DNA of 64,000 nucleotides from Hypomyces perniciosus. Lineage: Eukaryota > Ascomycota > Sordariomycetes > Hypocreales > Hypocreaceae. The translations under genes were made by a program, and so were the position numbers. Shown piece after piece: positions 1 to 12,768 of the stretch (within the stretch, counting starts at the first letter, position 1; every line of letters starts with the position of its first letter). The DNA is taken from contig SPDT01000007.1 of assembly GCA_008477525.1 (NCBI GenBank), positions 1,550,001 through 1,614,000 on the forward strand, written 5' to 3'. The notes beneath the pieces are model-generated. The model saw only the letters and a program-made list of their open reading frames with translations. It was not told the DNA's origin and did no database searches.

Positions 1-1884
1 AGCTTGTGAATAGGGTGCCGCTGCGTTATGGATCTGCGGCTGCGAATAAGGGGTAAAGTTCTGTTTTGGGGAGGTGGCGATGTGTTGATGTGAGGTGGCT
101 GCTTGCCATCAGGTGGAATCCCAGAAGCGTCATCTCTTGGAGGATATTGTTGAGCTGCTGGTGGCTGACCAGTAGCACTATGTGATGATACCTCAGATCC
201 GGCGACGTAGAAAGGTGCACCTTGTCCGGGCGCACCAGGTTGCTGGAAGTTAGGAGGCGGGGAAGAAGGGTACTGGGGCCGATCTGAATACGAGCGGGTC
301 AGCAGAGTTATTCATAGCCAAGATCTTGTCAGCATACCTTGAGGCGCGGGAGTGTAGAATCTCTGGGGATCTTGCTGCTGCTGCTGCCCTGGGTAGGGCG
401 CTCCGGCAGGTGGGTAGCCCTGGCCTTGAGGTCCGGGGCGCATAGCATACTGCTGATAGTTGTGCTGTGGAGGATGAGACATGGATGACTCCAGCAAAGC
501 CTCGTAGTCCCGTCGAGCCTTGATGAACTTTTCGTTCAGTTGTGTGAAGTCATCTACGGGTGGTGTTAGCATGTATGTCCGAGCTGCTGATGGACTCCGG
601 GGAGAGTGATACCTTTCTTCTGAGAGTACTTCTCAATCAGTTTAATCAGCTTTGGTCGAATAGCCAGAGTCTGGTGATAGAGCTTCTGCCATCTCGTTAG
701 TTCTCACGGTCATCTCAAGCTATTCGAGTCGTCTCCAACATACTGAAATCTCCTCATTATCCTCCTCTCGTGGCGCCGTGTTCGACGCACTCAGCAGAGT
801 TAACAGCTTCTCCACGTTCTTGATCTCCGCAAAGACCTCTGCCTCCATCTGTGCCTCCCGCTGTAGCTCATCAGGTGTCGGGTCCGTTAACTTCTCGACA
901 TAGTTCAGGGGAAATATTCCGTCTTCCCCTTGATCGATCCTCGCCACCAGTCTTTGTATACGCTCTCGAGAACGGCAATAACATCACCCTTTTTGAATTC
1001 TAGTTCACCGGGCTCAGACGGCACAAAGTCAAACAGAGCACGCACTCTGCTGACAGTCGCCGCAGTCGTACCAGATGGAACAGCAGCAGGAGCGGGCGAA
1101 GTATTCTGCTGCTGCTGCTGCTGTTGTCCACTTGGTCCTGCCTGGGAGCTCGGCATTGCTGGCGACACCTTCTTGCGCTCCTCATCCTGCAGACTAAGTT
1201 TGAGAGCCATCTGCAACTCATCGTCCTCCTTTTGCCGATCCACTTCGGTAAGGCCCTGCTTCTGCGGTGCGCTCGGCGGCTGTAACGTCGGGTTGGTTTG
1301 TTTCAATCGGTGATAGGCGTCCTGCATGACGCCCAACTCGGCGTCGCTGCTGAACATGTCGGTCCACTCCTTCATTTTCTCCAGGATCTTGCTCTTGACC
1401 TGGGTGTGTGTATTTCGGTCGTTGGCCAGCTTCAGCAGGGCGTCTGTGAGTGCGCGGCTGGAGACTTCGCGGTGCATCTGCTTCCCACAGTTCTGGCATA
1501 GAGCGTGCGCGAGCTGTTCGACATGGCGGCGGGTGTTGGTTAGCTATTCACATCGTATAGAAGACAAGAGAGAGGAGAGAAGAGGTGGGAATCGAACCTC
1601 GAGAGTGTAGAGCTGCACGTTGGCGTTGCGGTGGGCGAGCCGCTTGATCATGCTTTGAACGGCTTCCTTGGGTCCATTCTGGTCACTAGACACCTTATCG
1701 CACACTTCGATGATGGCGCCCCAATCTTCCGACGTCAGGTTCTCGTCCGTCGCCTTGGCTGCAGCAGTGTCAGGAACATGTTCCCCCGCACGACAGATAG
1801 AAATAGATGTAGGTCTGTCCCCATGTTCACGGCAAACTCACCTACGAGGTCGTCAAACGGCCCAGCCGCCGCTGCTCGGAACAT
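1..1884 (-). CDS. HSE1: HSE1, ESCRT-0 subunit (STAM homologue); 3' end outside window; two apparent frameshifts
   Basis: Class E vacuolar sorting protein that with Vps27 binds ubiquitinated cargo on endosomes. The ATG at 1884 opens MFRAAAAGPFDDLV, the usual HSE1 start. Exons read as 1884-1842, 1758-1598, 1513-744, 685-613, 553-338 and 283 to the window edge. Order: VHS domain (exons 1-3), a UIM near DELQMALKLSLQDEE, an SH3 domain starting VRALFDFVPSEPGELEF, a coiled GAT-like region, then a Q/P-rich tail. Inside the SH3 the frame breaks after RGSIKGKT: GIFPLNYVEKL continues one frame over (near 919), as if one G were missing. A second slip near 70 joins a PPPQ stretch to QNFTPYSQPQIHN. Both sit beside short homopolymers, so sequencing error is likelier than decay. 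Family assignment is secure; the state of the gene is not. Confidence 0.9.
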
Positions 1885-2963
1885 GGTTGCTGTCGGTGCT
1901 CTGTGGTGATGTTATTGGCGATGACGTTGGTGAAGCTTGAGAGCGATCGCAAGGCCGTCGTCGCCCTTTGAGAAGACGCTGTTGGTGTTTCTTTTCTTTT
2001 TCTTTTTTCTTTCCGGCTTCTCAAATACAGCTGCTACCGCTTCCAACTTGCTTTCCACCTGCGCCAGGGCCGAGGGAGTTGAGTCGCGATCGATGTCGTT
2101 GTAATAGCAGCAAGAGGTGGTGGTGGGCTTGTGGATGTAGGTGGATGCAGCTTGGCCATATGGCATACGGACTAAATGTAGGTGCTGGGGTTCGTCATCC
2201 ATAGCGGAGGGGCTCAGCACCTTAGCACCGCCTATAATTATTGCGTATTACGTGGTTGGCCACGCGCCACACGCCACATGCCCATGCCGATGATCATCCG
2301 ATATCTGTGGTTCGTCTGTTTGAGGCTTGGCCCAGTCATCCAATATCAATCGAGAGCTGCAAGGCACAAATGCGTAGGGCATGTATAGATACTTCGTACT
2401 CACACATGAACAGCTGGTGAATGTGTGCCTCGTACGAAGTACCCGTGGGCCAAGTGGTTGTAGTAGTATTCAAACTCTACTTGTACAGTGCCTCGAGGCC
2501 CCATGTATGTATTTGTGCTGTACCAAGACTCCACTCCATACTTATAGATCCAAGCATCATACCTCCCGTGACTGTCTTTTCTGAGCATCTCTTCATATAT
2601 CCCCTCCATATCTCACCCATTCCGTACCTACTAATGATACACACACAAGGCTCACCAGACTGAACCATGAATGAAGGAAAATCTCATCGCTATCCCGACC
2701 CAAAAACTCCCAATCCCCAGGCCATTCTGAAGCTTTCCCGCTGCCAAGTGTCCAATCGACCAAATCATTGTATGGGAGATCCCCTCAACGCCATAAAATT
2801 AATAAGAAGAAACAAGGAAAGAAAGAAAAAAGACAAAGTATCCAAATTCATCACCGTTACTATTGCCGCTCCACAAAGCACTAGTAACGGGAGATGATAA
2901 AGACATGTGTTTCTACCACACAGCCTGACAAATAATTCAAGATCGCAAAGGGTAGTATTCACA
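1885..2963. other. Intergenic: HSE1 upstream region and ATG13 downstream region
   Basis: About 1.1 kb between two minus-strand genes. It must hold the HSE1 promoter and the ATG13 3' end. I see TACTTCGTACT-type motifs near 2392 and 2434 and an A-rich stretch near 2805-2840. The open frames here lack splice-consistent extension or family resemblance, and I do not support any as a gene. Confidence 0.6.
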
Positions 2964-5903
2964 CTATTCAGGCCATCTTCTCCGGGTGGTCCCTCGAGGT
3001 TCAAATACCGGTCGCTCAGAGCTTGGATTTCGGCCTCCTCGACCCTCTTCTACACTTCGTCTTCCAAGGGCATCCATCTCGGATAGAGTAAAGACCAGGG
3101 GCTCCTCAACAACTTCGTCATCTTGGCGTCCAAGTCTGCTGTTAGATCCATTGAAGCTGGCTCGAGAAGATTGCGGAGCCTGCCTGTGACCTGCCATACC
3201 CGTGTACCGCCGGCGCGGAAACGGAGAGTTTGACTGGACAGATGGCATAAGACCGTCTGGGGGAGTATCTCCTGCTGAACCTCGTTGAATAACATCAGAG
3301 GATTCGGCAGTCTGAATTTCCGCCGCTGGTTGGAGTCCACTAGGAAGATCGTCTCGGGCAATGGATTCGTCTTCTAGCTGCATCTGCCTACCAAGCAAAA
3401 CACTCAGTGTCGGGGGTTCTCGATCATTTGCACCCAGACTTATGCTTCGATGTGTTGCAAAGGGTAGGTCAGCTTCCTCCTCATCAGCCGCGGCCCGGCT
3501 TTGCTGAGCCACTGAGCTCGACCGTCGATGATACACCCCAAGCCGAGGCGACAAAGGAATATCAATGGCAGTTGTGCCATCTTGCGTAATGGTATTCTGC
3601 CTGCTGGCCTCTGAGGCTTTGGGTGCTTGTGAGACTTGTCCTCGTGGTGCAACTCTCCTATAACTAGGGGCATAGTCAATGATTGAGTTTTCACTGAGCC
3701 GTGAGGGTATCGCTGGTGTGTGTGGCGTATGTGGCGTGTGAGGCGAAGCTGGCTTTCCAGGAGAAGACGATGTAGAAATCGAAGCTGGCGCGGCAACACT
3801 AGTCACATTCGCCAACTGTCGACTTGATATACTCGACGAGCGCTGCAGCTGCACCGAGGATGTCATGGACTCAGTTAGGGCATTGTTCGATTCCCTCATC
3901 ATGTGGAACCTGGACAGCTGAGCCACCGTTCTACTTGTCGCAGAATCTCCCCTCTTTGCTGGTTCAAAACTCTTCAGCGTTTTCTTGCTGTCCAGAACCT
4001 TCAGGAAATCGGAGATGTCATCTTCCTCAGTCTGGAGAGAGCTGAAACTGGCTGCTCCTGCCTCAGCGAGGAACCCGGAACCTGGTTGGGCTACAGAAGA
4101 GGAGAGACTCTGCCTCCCGCTGCTGTTCTGTTCCTCGTCCCCGACTTTGATGTTTCCACCAATCGACAAACGTCCTCGTCGGTGGGTGAAGCTGCTGCTG
4201 TATCGACTAGATGATGTTGGTCGTGGGGAGCTAGCCACTGGTATCTCAGTGGCAGGATTGGGTGCGGCAGGCCCGCCACGCAGGGAAGCAGGCATGCCTG
4301 CAGTTAAGGAGGTACGATTCCTTGTTTGTTGGAGGGCTGGTGGCAATCCACTAGGTCGGCCCAGTGAGGCAGGTGATTCCGGCTCGGCTTGACGTGGAAC
4401 AGGCGATCCTGATAGAGACCCAGCCTTGAAAGGTTGAAAAGAGATCGACGGTCTTCTTCTGGATTCATCATTTATGCGAGCAGTATGTCGTGCTGTAGAT
4501 GCGCGTCCTGAATCGGCAGTGAATGAGGTGCGGCAGCATCAGCATCAACATGAGGCGGTAACGACGCGGAGGGGAGCTTGTATCTGATCCAGGTGCCTTG
4601 ACGGCTCTAAGAGCAGATATCGGACTTGTTCCCAGCGGCCGTTACCATGGAAGGTTGAGAGACTCCCATACGTCTGGCGCACTTCGCTTAAACTTTGGCC
4701 ACGCCGATGGTACGCAAAGAGCCCACTTCGGCCAGGAGCTGTCGCTGTGCTTCCAGCCGCGGTGGCAAGGATGGCTTGAAGAAATTCTCATCACCCCCAT
4801 GAAACGAGAGCTCAGTAGGGATTCCGCATCATCCACGCGGAAGGTGCAGTCATTTCGATATGTCACAGAGGTGCTCAATCGCCCTACGGGCACCTCCAGA
4901 TCTCCAAACATGTAATCCATCACAGCATCCCTCCTTCCATCTATGGGATTTCTTAATAGGTCAGGTCTTGATCCCCTAGGATCTGACATTCGGATTCTGC
5001 ATCGCGGAATGAGAGCCGGATGGGGGTTCTTGGCAACACCCTGAGTCGCGAACTTCCAAGCAGGTAATAGTCTAGTGGTGATGAATAGGGATCGAAAAAA
5101 AACGATGGCCTTCTTGTATATGGTTGGTAGGATGGGTCCAAAGTCGTCAGCGGGGATATTAGGAGTCGTCTTGAGCTCTACCCGCCATCGTTCCAGAATG
5201 ACTTCGGCGGGCCTTCTCGTTGTGCCGGGGGAATCACTCCCGTTGGAGGATGCAGATGCATACAACTGTTCCATGACATCCCAGCGCTTCCCATCCTCAT
5301 CGATGACGACGAGACTCTGGCTTTCCTTGAGGCTCGACGCATCCAAGTAGACCTCAATGATCATTGGAGGCGGGCGATTCTCCAGGCTGCCACAGCCCCT
5401 CCATGTCCTCAGCTCTTCCCTGAAATCGTCTATCTCCTCAGTCTCGATCTGGTACTGTTGTAAACTGTTAGATGGCATCCCTTGGTGCTTTTGGATGGAT
5501 GGGGGACGGATCATACCCATTTATTCATCTTTGGTGCACCGTTGGCGGTGCGAGCCGGTTTGACCTTCATACGTGAGGCGACAACTAGAGAAGCAATCTT
5601 GGTGTGGAAGTTCTGTGACAGGGTCAGATCTAATTGATCGCGAGCATCTCATAGAGCCTGTCTATGTTGTCTTACCTGAACTATCTGATCCAACTTCTTG
5701 ACAGATTCGGCTGGGGGTCCTGGAGTTGAGGCTCGTTCCATTGTCGGTGAGCCCGTGGTCTCCCTCAGGGACGCAGTTGACCCTGTCCGCGTATGTGATC
5801 CCAAGCCAACTCCTTCTCTTGGATTGTTGGATCGCATGGGGTTCGTCTGCGGCGACGAAGCCGGAGAGGAGCGCCTCGGGGGCACTCGAGGGTGTTGATG
5901 CAT
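2964..5903 (-). CDS. ATG13: ATG13, autophagy-initiation scaffold, with a cluster of apparent single-base frameshifts
   Basis: Regulatory subunit of the Atg1 kinase complex that starts autophagosome formation. Start ATG at 5903; exons 5903-5676, 5612-5517 and 5454-2964. Exon 1 is a basic, S/P-rich leader; KLDQIVQNFHTKIASLVV and YQIETEEIDDFREELRTW open the HORMA-like domain, which includes FFRSLFITTRLLPAWKF. After SSRFMG the sequence stays recognisably ATG13 but hops between frames: DENFFKPSLPPR, RRGQSLSEVRQTYGSLSTF, PLGTSPISALRAVKAPGSD, ASLPPHVDAD, then RRPSISFQPFKAGSLSG, which runs open to the stop. The hops fall near 4796, 4704, 4637, 4568 and 4513; each fits one missing base. The C-terminal half is the usual disordered, Ser/Arg-rich tail with FTHRRGRLSIGG. 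As printed, the protein would end within the linker. Confidence 0.92.
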
Positions 5904-7979
5904 GGTGATCGAATTGGAACTGGGTCGCGGTCGATGCCGGGTGGGTGTTATTGGAGGAGAGACGGGGGGGAGAAGAAACAGTCGATCAAAAAATTCGGAT
6001 AGGGGCGTCGACCTGGAATTGGAGATGCTGCTCTTCCATTGTCGATGTCGGTACTATCTCTGTGTGGTGTGCTTTGTGGATGCCGCTGCTGCCTCAACGG
6101 GATGAACTAACGACAACGATGGTGCCGAACGAGATTTGGCGAGAATGGGAGGCCTGATGAAAGAGCCAACGACTTCAATGCAGCCAACAGCCAGGGTCTG
6201 TTGTGGTCGATTGTGGTTCGCAGGCAAGGCGAACCTGGCTGACTACCTAGCAGGCAGCAGGGAGGGGAGACCTTGATGGATAAGGCCGTGAGTGTACGAA
6301 GTATTAATGGGACGAAGTATAGAATGAGAATAAGTCAGTGGCAGATGGATAAGATGGCTCCCGGACCTGGAGAAATACTCCGTCGGCAAGAACAGGACCA
6401 AATCAACAGGCACTGTCCCAGGTTATGCACAGAGTAGGTATGTGGGAAGTATAACTCTGTCCAGCAGTCGCACTTCCACGAGACAGACCGGGCCGTATCG
6501 AATCGAATCGATAAAGGCTGTGGAGACAGGCGGCTATCATCACAGGGACGCGAGCTCCTTTAAGCGAACCAAGTCACTCGCCCCGTGGGCCCGTCGTCCC
6601 TGACCCAAAGACCTCGTGATGATAGGCCGGGGTGCGGCGTTCGTCATCGGCTAAGAACATATGGTAATGGCAGTAGATTCGCGCCGTCAAAGGAACCACC
6701 GTCCAACTCTGGAGCCGCGTGAGCGGTGAGGGATAATGCAGCAAGCAGATGGCCAGAGGAGCGTCAACCGCTGCTCTCTCTCTGGACAAATGCTGGGCCA
6801 GAAGGATGAACGATAAGGGACAAATGGTGGAGGAGTAGATACGGAGTACGGAGAGTACGAAGAAGTAGTACGAGGAAGTACATACTACTAGTACTATGGG
6901 CTCGCACAGCAGCATAAACCCCAGAGAAGGTGGGCGGATGGGGTCACTGGCGGCAGCGGTGATGTGATTTAACTTCCACACTGCGTGTCCAATGTACCTC
7001 GACAGAGTTTTTGACGTGCAGAGATACTTGTCGGGTACATTCAGTGGTGCTTCAGCGACTCAGGCCCCTAACACACCGCTGGAGCCGCCAGGGTCGGGGA
7101 GCCAAATAGTGCTCCGTGCGCTGTAGGAGAGTGAGCACACCAGGCAAAGTGCCGCCTAGTGGAGCACTATCGGCACTCTCTGGTTGGCCCGCTGTCATGT
7201 CAGGTCAGAGTCATCGTCTCAAGCGCTGGCTTGTTGGCTGTAGCGGCCACGCTGAGATTACCTGTTCCGGGACCTGGCATACGAGGACCTGCAGCCATTG
7301 ACGCTCACCATTTGGTGCGAATCACGCATACCAGTGTTCCCCTATGCAGTCAGCCAAGGGATGTGCGGAGGATCCGTATATGTAAGTAAGACGTTGATAT
7401 GAGACCTTATTTATTATTATTATTATTATTATTATTTTTAAAGTTGGCAACCACAGGTAACTGCCTAATGGTGCCTGCTAATAATGTGCATCTTCAGACG
7501 AACCCGGCCTTTCTAGGCAGATGCTGTGAGCCATCAATCCCGTCATGATGATACACCAAAACCATCGACACTCAATACACGGGTTGTGGGTGGTCGCACA
7601 ACTATCGGCATTGACGTCGTACAGCTCTTTAACTGGCTGCCCTACCTTGGTACCTATATCGGTGAGCTCTTATGCCGCCTGAATGAGTGTGCCACGTCCC
7701 AGGTGCATGTCTGGGCGACGATCGGATTGTTCAATATGCTTGTTTACTTTTTGGGGGATATAGTACGAAGTAGATAGTCAATAATACCTAGCAATCAGAT
7801 CCTCACACTCCTGGTCCCATCATCGCTGATTCGCTGTATGTTCCTGCATGCGCACAAATCTATCCCATGATTCCAGCTTGTACGAAGTACATGCTCAGCT
7901 GCTCGACCCTCCAGCTATGCTTCAAGCAAAGTCATATATATATACATATACATATATAGCTTTTGTGGGTAGCACTCTA
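5904..7979. other. Intergenic: ATG13 upstream region and 3' flank of the BTB gene
   Basis: About 2.1 kb with no gene I can support. It includes TACGAAGTA-type motifs near 6296, 6852, 7764 and 7883, an (ATT)n microsatellite at about 7407-7439 and a TATATA/CATATA stretch at about 7933-7957. A 135-codon minus-strand frame at 6574-6981 has no recognisable domain and lies in promoter-like DNA; I treat it as chance. Confidence 0.6.
7407..7439. repeat. (ATT)n microsatellite
   Basis: About ten uninterrupted TTA/ATT units lying between ATG13 and the BTB gene; simple-sequence repeat with no coding context. Confidence 0.9.
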
Positions 7980-10900
7980 CTATGGTCGACCTCGGTTGCC
8001 CCTCACCTTAGCACTCCTCCCTCTTGATGAGGCATGGCCCCCTGTCCCAGGCGCCTCTTTGGAGCTTTCACCAGCTGGCTGGTTGTTATTCGATGCCTCG
8101 TTGCCTCGCGCTTTGCCTCCTCTTCCCCTTCGACCACGTCTCCCACCCGAGTCATCTTTACCCTTCAACTTGGCTAGCCTCCTCGCCTCTTCTTCCTGTG
8201 CACGTCGACTCTCTTGGTCCCACCACTCCTGGAAAGCCTGTTCTTGCTGAATCTCCTGCAGTGATCTCTTCGCAACGGCCTCCTTGATTATCTCCTGTTC
8301 ACGCTTTTGCTGCCCAATGATATCTTCCATGCTCAGTCCCAGGCATAGCTCCGTCTTCGGCGCGGGTTTGATGTAAGATTTTGAATGTGGAACCAAGGGC
8401 TTATTAGGCTGCTTGTCCGAAGATGTGCTTGTTACTGCTGGCGAGCTGCTGGTACGGCCCTGTCCGGGAAATCGCGTATCAGGAGAAGCCGTCCGCCTTT
8501 GTGTAGACCCGGGGCTTGACTCGGAGGCGACTAACGGTTTCGCAGTTGCAGAAACTGCGCTTCGCTGAGTAGCCTCGGATGCCATGGCCTCCTGCAAAGA
8601 CGTCTTCGGAATAGGCGCCGCTGCTTTCCATGGTGGCTGTTTGTTATCGGATGCTACCTTCTCCCATGGAATCACTTTAGCTTGTTCCTCTTGGGCTGCA
8701 GTTTGGGCTTCCAGCTGAATTTGTATTTGCCTTTTCCGTTCCTTCTGAGATATCTTCGTTTGTGGCTTGCCGGCTGAATCCTTAGTTGACTCTGCTGTCA
8801 ACGCAGCAGTTAACGCAGACTTCGAGGAGGCCTCAGACATGATGTCCTTCAGGTCCAGTTTAGCCGTTGGCAAGACTTTGGAGGCCCAAGGCGATCCAGA
8901 CTTGGGCACAGGCGATGCAATTCCGCTGTGTACCTCTCTGGTCAGAGGCTTGAGCTCGGGAGACATTGGTTGACGCGAGAGAGGGCTCATAATAGGCGAC
9001 TTGGGTGTCTCTACTTTTGCCTTTCCCTTCGATTTTTGCCATGCCTCCGGAAGCTTTGGTAGGGGCTCCGCATCAGGGTCAATACGAGGCTCTTGTGATG
9101 CTATTTGAGGCGAAAGAGAACCGATTCCTCCCAAGTGCCCTTCTTCCTCCATATGGAAGATCATATCTCCCTGTGATTCTTTTGGACGCAAAATCGTACT
9201 GAAGGGCTCATTTTGTCCAGGTCTAGGCCGACGGCGGAACCTCTCTGGGGTTTCTGGAGCTCGTTTGGGGTCGTCCAAACTTCCCACTCGTGGCTTACTT
9301 GCCGAAAATAGCTTCTTTTCTTCTTCCTTTTGCATATATCTAAAAGTCATCCCCTTGACACGGCGTTGTCGTTCTTCGTCAACATCCATCACTAGGTCTG
9401 GATACTTTTCGTGCAGCAACAGCTCTGCTCGCCCACTCCTCGCGAATGGCAAACACGCCAGCTGGTTATCGCGGACCTTTTCATCCAGCTCCTGTAGAAG
9501 CTCTTCATCCAGGCCATCGAGAAAATGATTCTCAAGCATTGACTCCAGTTGCAAACAGATATATTCCAGTCCAGTGTCCTTGAACTCGGCAACAGAGCAA
9601 GGACTGATCTCGTTGAGCAGGTTGGCAATATTGCGAGTTGTCACAAACTTTCCAATCAAGGATTGGCATATCTCCGACAAGCGGTCTATCATGAGCTCAT
9701 TGGCAACACTGAGCACATCTAGAACAAGCTCGGAAAATTCATCCAGAGTCGCCATCGTCACATCACTGAACATCTCTTCTCCAACATCTCCGTATAGGAA
9801 ATTAATGACATAAGAAAATGTGTCAGGGTGAATGTGCTTGAGGTCGATTCGAACTTGCTCTGTGGAGGTTATCTCATCACGGCGACTAGCAAGCCACTGA
9901 CCTTGGGATCTACCGTGAAACATTCCCTCAAAAAAAGGGCATCGCTGGCATACCAGTTGGCTGTGAACTGGAATCTCATCGCCGTCCAACTCTAAGATGA
10001 CGTCCCCATCTTCAAAAAATAAGGGGTCGGCTATTGCTCCTTGTAAGTCGGTATCCAGGGAGCGTTCCAAACCTGATTGTAATCGAGCAGCCGCCTCCAG
10101 TTTTGGCATATTGAGTTTTGTAGCCACCTTCATAAGCTCTGTTCTAACTTGACGGAAACGATGAGCCAGGCTTGGAGCTTCACGTGTGTATTTCCATACT
10201 GGTACAATAGCATCTTGGTATGCGTATACCACGATGTTCAACACAGTGAAAATGTCGACATGGAGGAAAGTAAGAACTGTTTTGTCGTTGATTTGTTCGA
10301 GCACAAAAGTCTCTGGATGAGAGCTTGACCCCCGACAACGGAACTCGGAAAGAGAGTCACGAAGAACGGAGCTTCGCCCAGAGAGGAGCCAGCCGTGAAC
10401 AGGTATCCTGACATCTAATTCCGATGACGTCCGGACTTCCAGGTCAGCATCGTATAGGAACGAGTTGATTTGCAGCCACTGAAGTAAGTCTGTTTCGATG
10501 TCCGGGGAGCTTAGAATCTGGTGGGCCAAAGATCCTGGCTTCTCTCGTCTAATAGCAGCATTCCAGGCCTTGCGTGATCCATCGTCACCCTCCGGCTCGG
10601 AGGCCACAAAGTCGCGTAGACACAAAAGAGACCCGATGTCATCCCAGAGGGTTTGTGTTGAGATATGGATCTCCTCCGACATGACCTTGCTGTCTTTCCT
10701 GATGGCAGCGAAAGCTCCAAAAGTAGAGCTTCTAACCGCAACACAGTCCGTAATGTACGGAACTCGCTCAAACTTGAAGTCCTTCCGCTTTGTATCGTTT
10801 GATCCTGCAAAAGTGGCAATCTTTCCTGTGAGACGTTTAATCCTTTTCCAAACAGCACCAGATTCAGTGCAGATGATGACGGATCCGTGCTCCCCCACAC

Positions 10901-12768
10901 TGACAGAAGCAACGCCATCTTTGCGCGAGTCCCATATGCATTGCGGCTGTGTTACAGCGCCCTTGATCTTCACTGGGTTCGTTGTGGATCCTGCAGGTAT
11001 ACCTGAATCTCCCTTGTTACTAAGTTGCATGGTGAAGAGGTCGCCGCGAGTTGTCACTGCTGCAATGGTTTCACCTCCCGATGTTATGTAGCGGATCTCC
11101 CTCCGGCCCGGATCGTATCGATTTGAGAAGGAGCTTTGGACTAGGTTGTGGTTGGTGAAGACATCTGGGAATGGGAACTTGATTAGATTGTAGCCATAGT
11201 TGGTAAAGACCCAAACGTTACAGTTCGACAATAAGCAAGTTGTAGCTTTGTCGATGGCTGAAACCATTTCGATCGGAGCCGATAATAGAGAGGCGGCAAC
11301 CTTCCGAGGAGTCTGTTGCACATCCAACGACCTAGAGTCGGCGTCCATAAGTGCAAGCTGGCCAACATTGCGTCCCCAACAGTATAGGGACGACCCAGTG
11401 TGTGCGACAGAGTGGATAGCAGAAGCTGCGATGCCTTGAACAATTTCCTTTTTGAGGGGGCCGAAAACTTGGCGCGGGATGAGACTCATTGGCTCCTCAT
11501 CTGCTCTGGGAGGAGGGGGTAACACATAGCCAAGTTGCGAATCAGAGTTGAGGCCCCACGTCCACAGTTCGCCGTTACCCGCAATAGCCATTGAATGATT
11601 CTGTCCAAGAGCAATCTGTCTGATTTTCTTATCTGCCAAGGGTCCTTGGAGAGGCATAAACCGGAATTGGGTGTTCTCGTCGCCTAGTCCAAGCCTTCCG
11701 CCGCGCCCGACTCCGCAGATGTATAAGTTTGAGACAGGATCATCAGTTAGGACCGCGCTGTGTAGCTTCGACATGACGGCATCCTGAATGATTAATGGTC
11801 GGTTCCGAACTAGGGTTGGGATGGAGTCCGGGTCTGTTTGAGCGTCAGGCGACGCCTCGATCTCTTTTTGATCCTCGAGGTATTGTTCGTAGAACCGATG
11901 CACCAGATGGTCCGGTCGCTGAAGCAATATGCGCTCAGGATATTGCCGATCATCCTCGTCCCCAACTCCAAGGGAAAGGTTCTTGTTGCTCCCAAACACA
12001 AACAGTTCGTCTCCTTGAGCAGCATTCTTGTGACTCTGCGAAAGTCTCGTCGGGCTACGCAACACAGTCAGATCTCGTTGAATAGACTAGAAAGGACAAT
12101 ACGAACATCTGAGCAGGATCGCTGATAATCTCACCATTATCCGAGTCATCATCGGCAAGGGTCTGATCTTGGATCTTTCGAAGCGACCGAGCAGCAATTG
12201 TCGAGCTGTAAAGGTCAAAGGGGCTATTTCCCTCATGATCTTTGGTCTTAATGAGCTGGCCAACCTTGTTGACGGAACCTGAGGTGTGGTTCGTCAGGTC
12301 CGCGCGCTCCTTGGCCAAAAGGGCTCTGGATATAGAAACATTCCCAACATACAACGATCTGTGTAGCGCATTCCACCCACTTTCCGGGTCCTGAGCGTAG
12401 AGATCGATGGAGGGGTGCTGGATGAGAGCCTGGACAAAGGCTATGGCGTTCGGGTTGGTTGAGGAAGAAGCGCGCAGCAAGAGAGTCAATCCTGCATGAT
12501 CACGACTGTTTACTTCGCCTCTACCGAGATTGAAATTGCCATCCTTGGATTTTCCGGTGGCCGGGGTGTATCCTGATGTTCTTCGAAGCTTGGTGCCAGC
12601 TCTTGGCGATGTCCCGAAGCTACCGGGACTGGCCCCAAGATGTGTTCCACCACCTCCTACGGCAGGGCTCTTCGATCCTGTATGTGTATTGGGACCGGCT
12701 GGTGCCAGAAGACGCCGAAATCTGTCGACATCGTTTTCCCAATAGTATTTCCACAGCAGGTGACTCAT
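7980..12768 (-). CDS. Ankyrin-RCC1-BTB protein, S. pombe Btb3-like
   Basis: About 1575 residues in two exons. The start is ATG at 12768 (MSHLLWKYYWENDVDRF); a longer frame upstream begins only with GTG. Ankyrin repeats come first (HAGLTLLLRASS, GWNALHRSLYVGN). After one short intron, about 12058-12134 with splice sites not fixed, RCC1-type repeats follow (GDELFVFGSNKNLSLG, GELWTWGLNSDSQLG, YCWGRNVGQLA), then two BTB folds near residues 750 and 897 (VRIPVHGWLLSGRS; EIPVHSQLVCQRCPFFEGMF). The C-terminal third is disordered, with a charged helix near QKREQEIIKEAVAKRSLQEI and an RG-rich end. In known relatives such BTB proteins are Cul3 substrate adaptors, so a ubiquitin-ligase adaptor role is inferred. 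The 4.1 kb main exon has no frame break. Confidence 0.85.

Noticed and set aside
930..1313. Plus-strand frame with a Cys run
   Set aside because: It is the antisense of the HSE1 poly-Gln tract.
1588..1600. tRNA B-box-like sequence (GGTTCGATTCC on the minus strand)
   Set aside because: It straddles the exon-intron border of HSE1; the upstream side codes for conserved VHS residues and no cloverleaf can be drawn.
6574..6981. 135-codon minus-strand frame
   Set aside because: No domain, promoter-like context, contains TACGGAGTACGG motifs.
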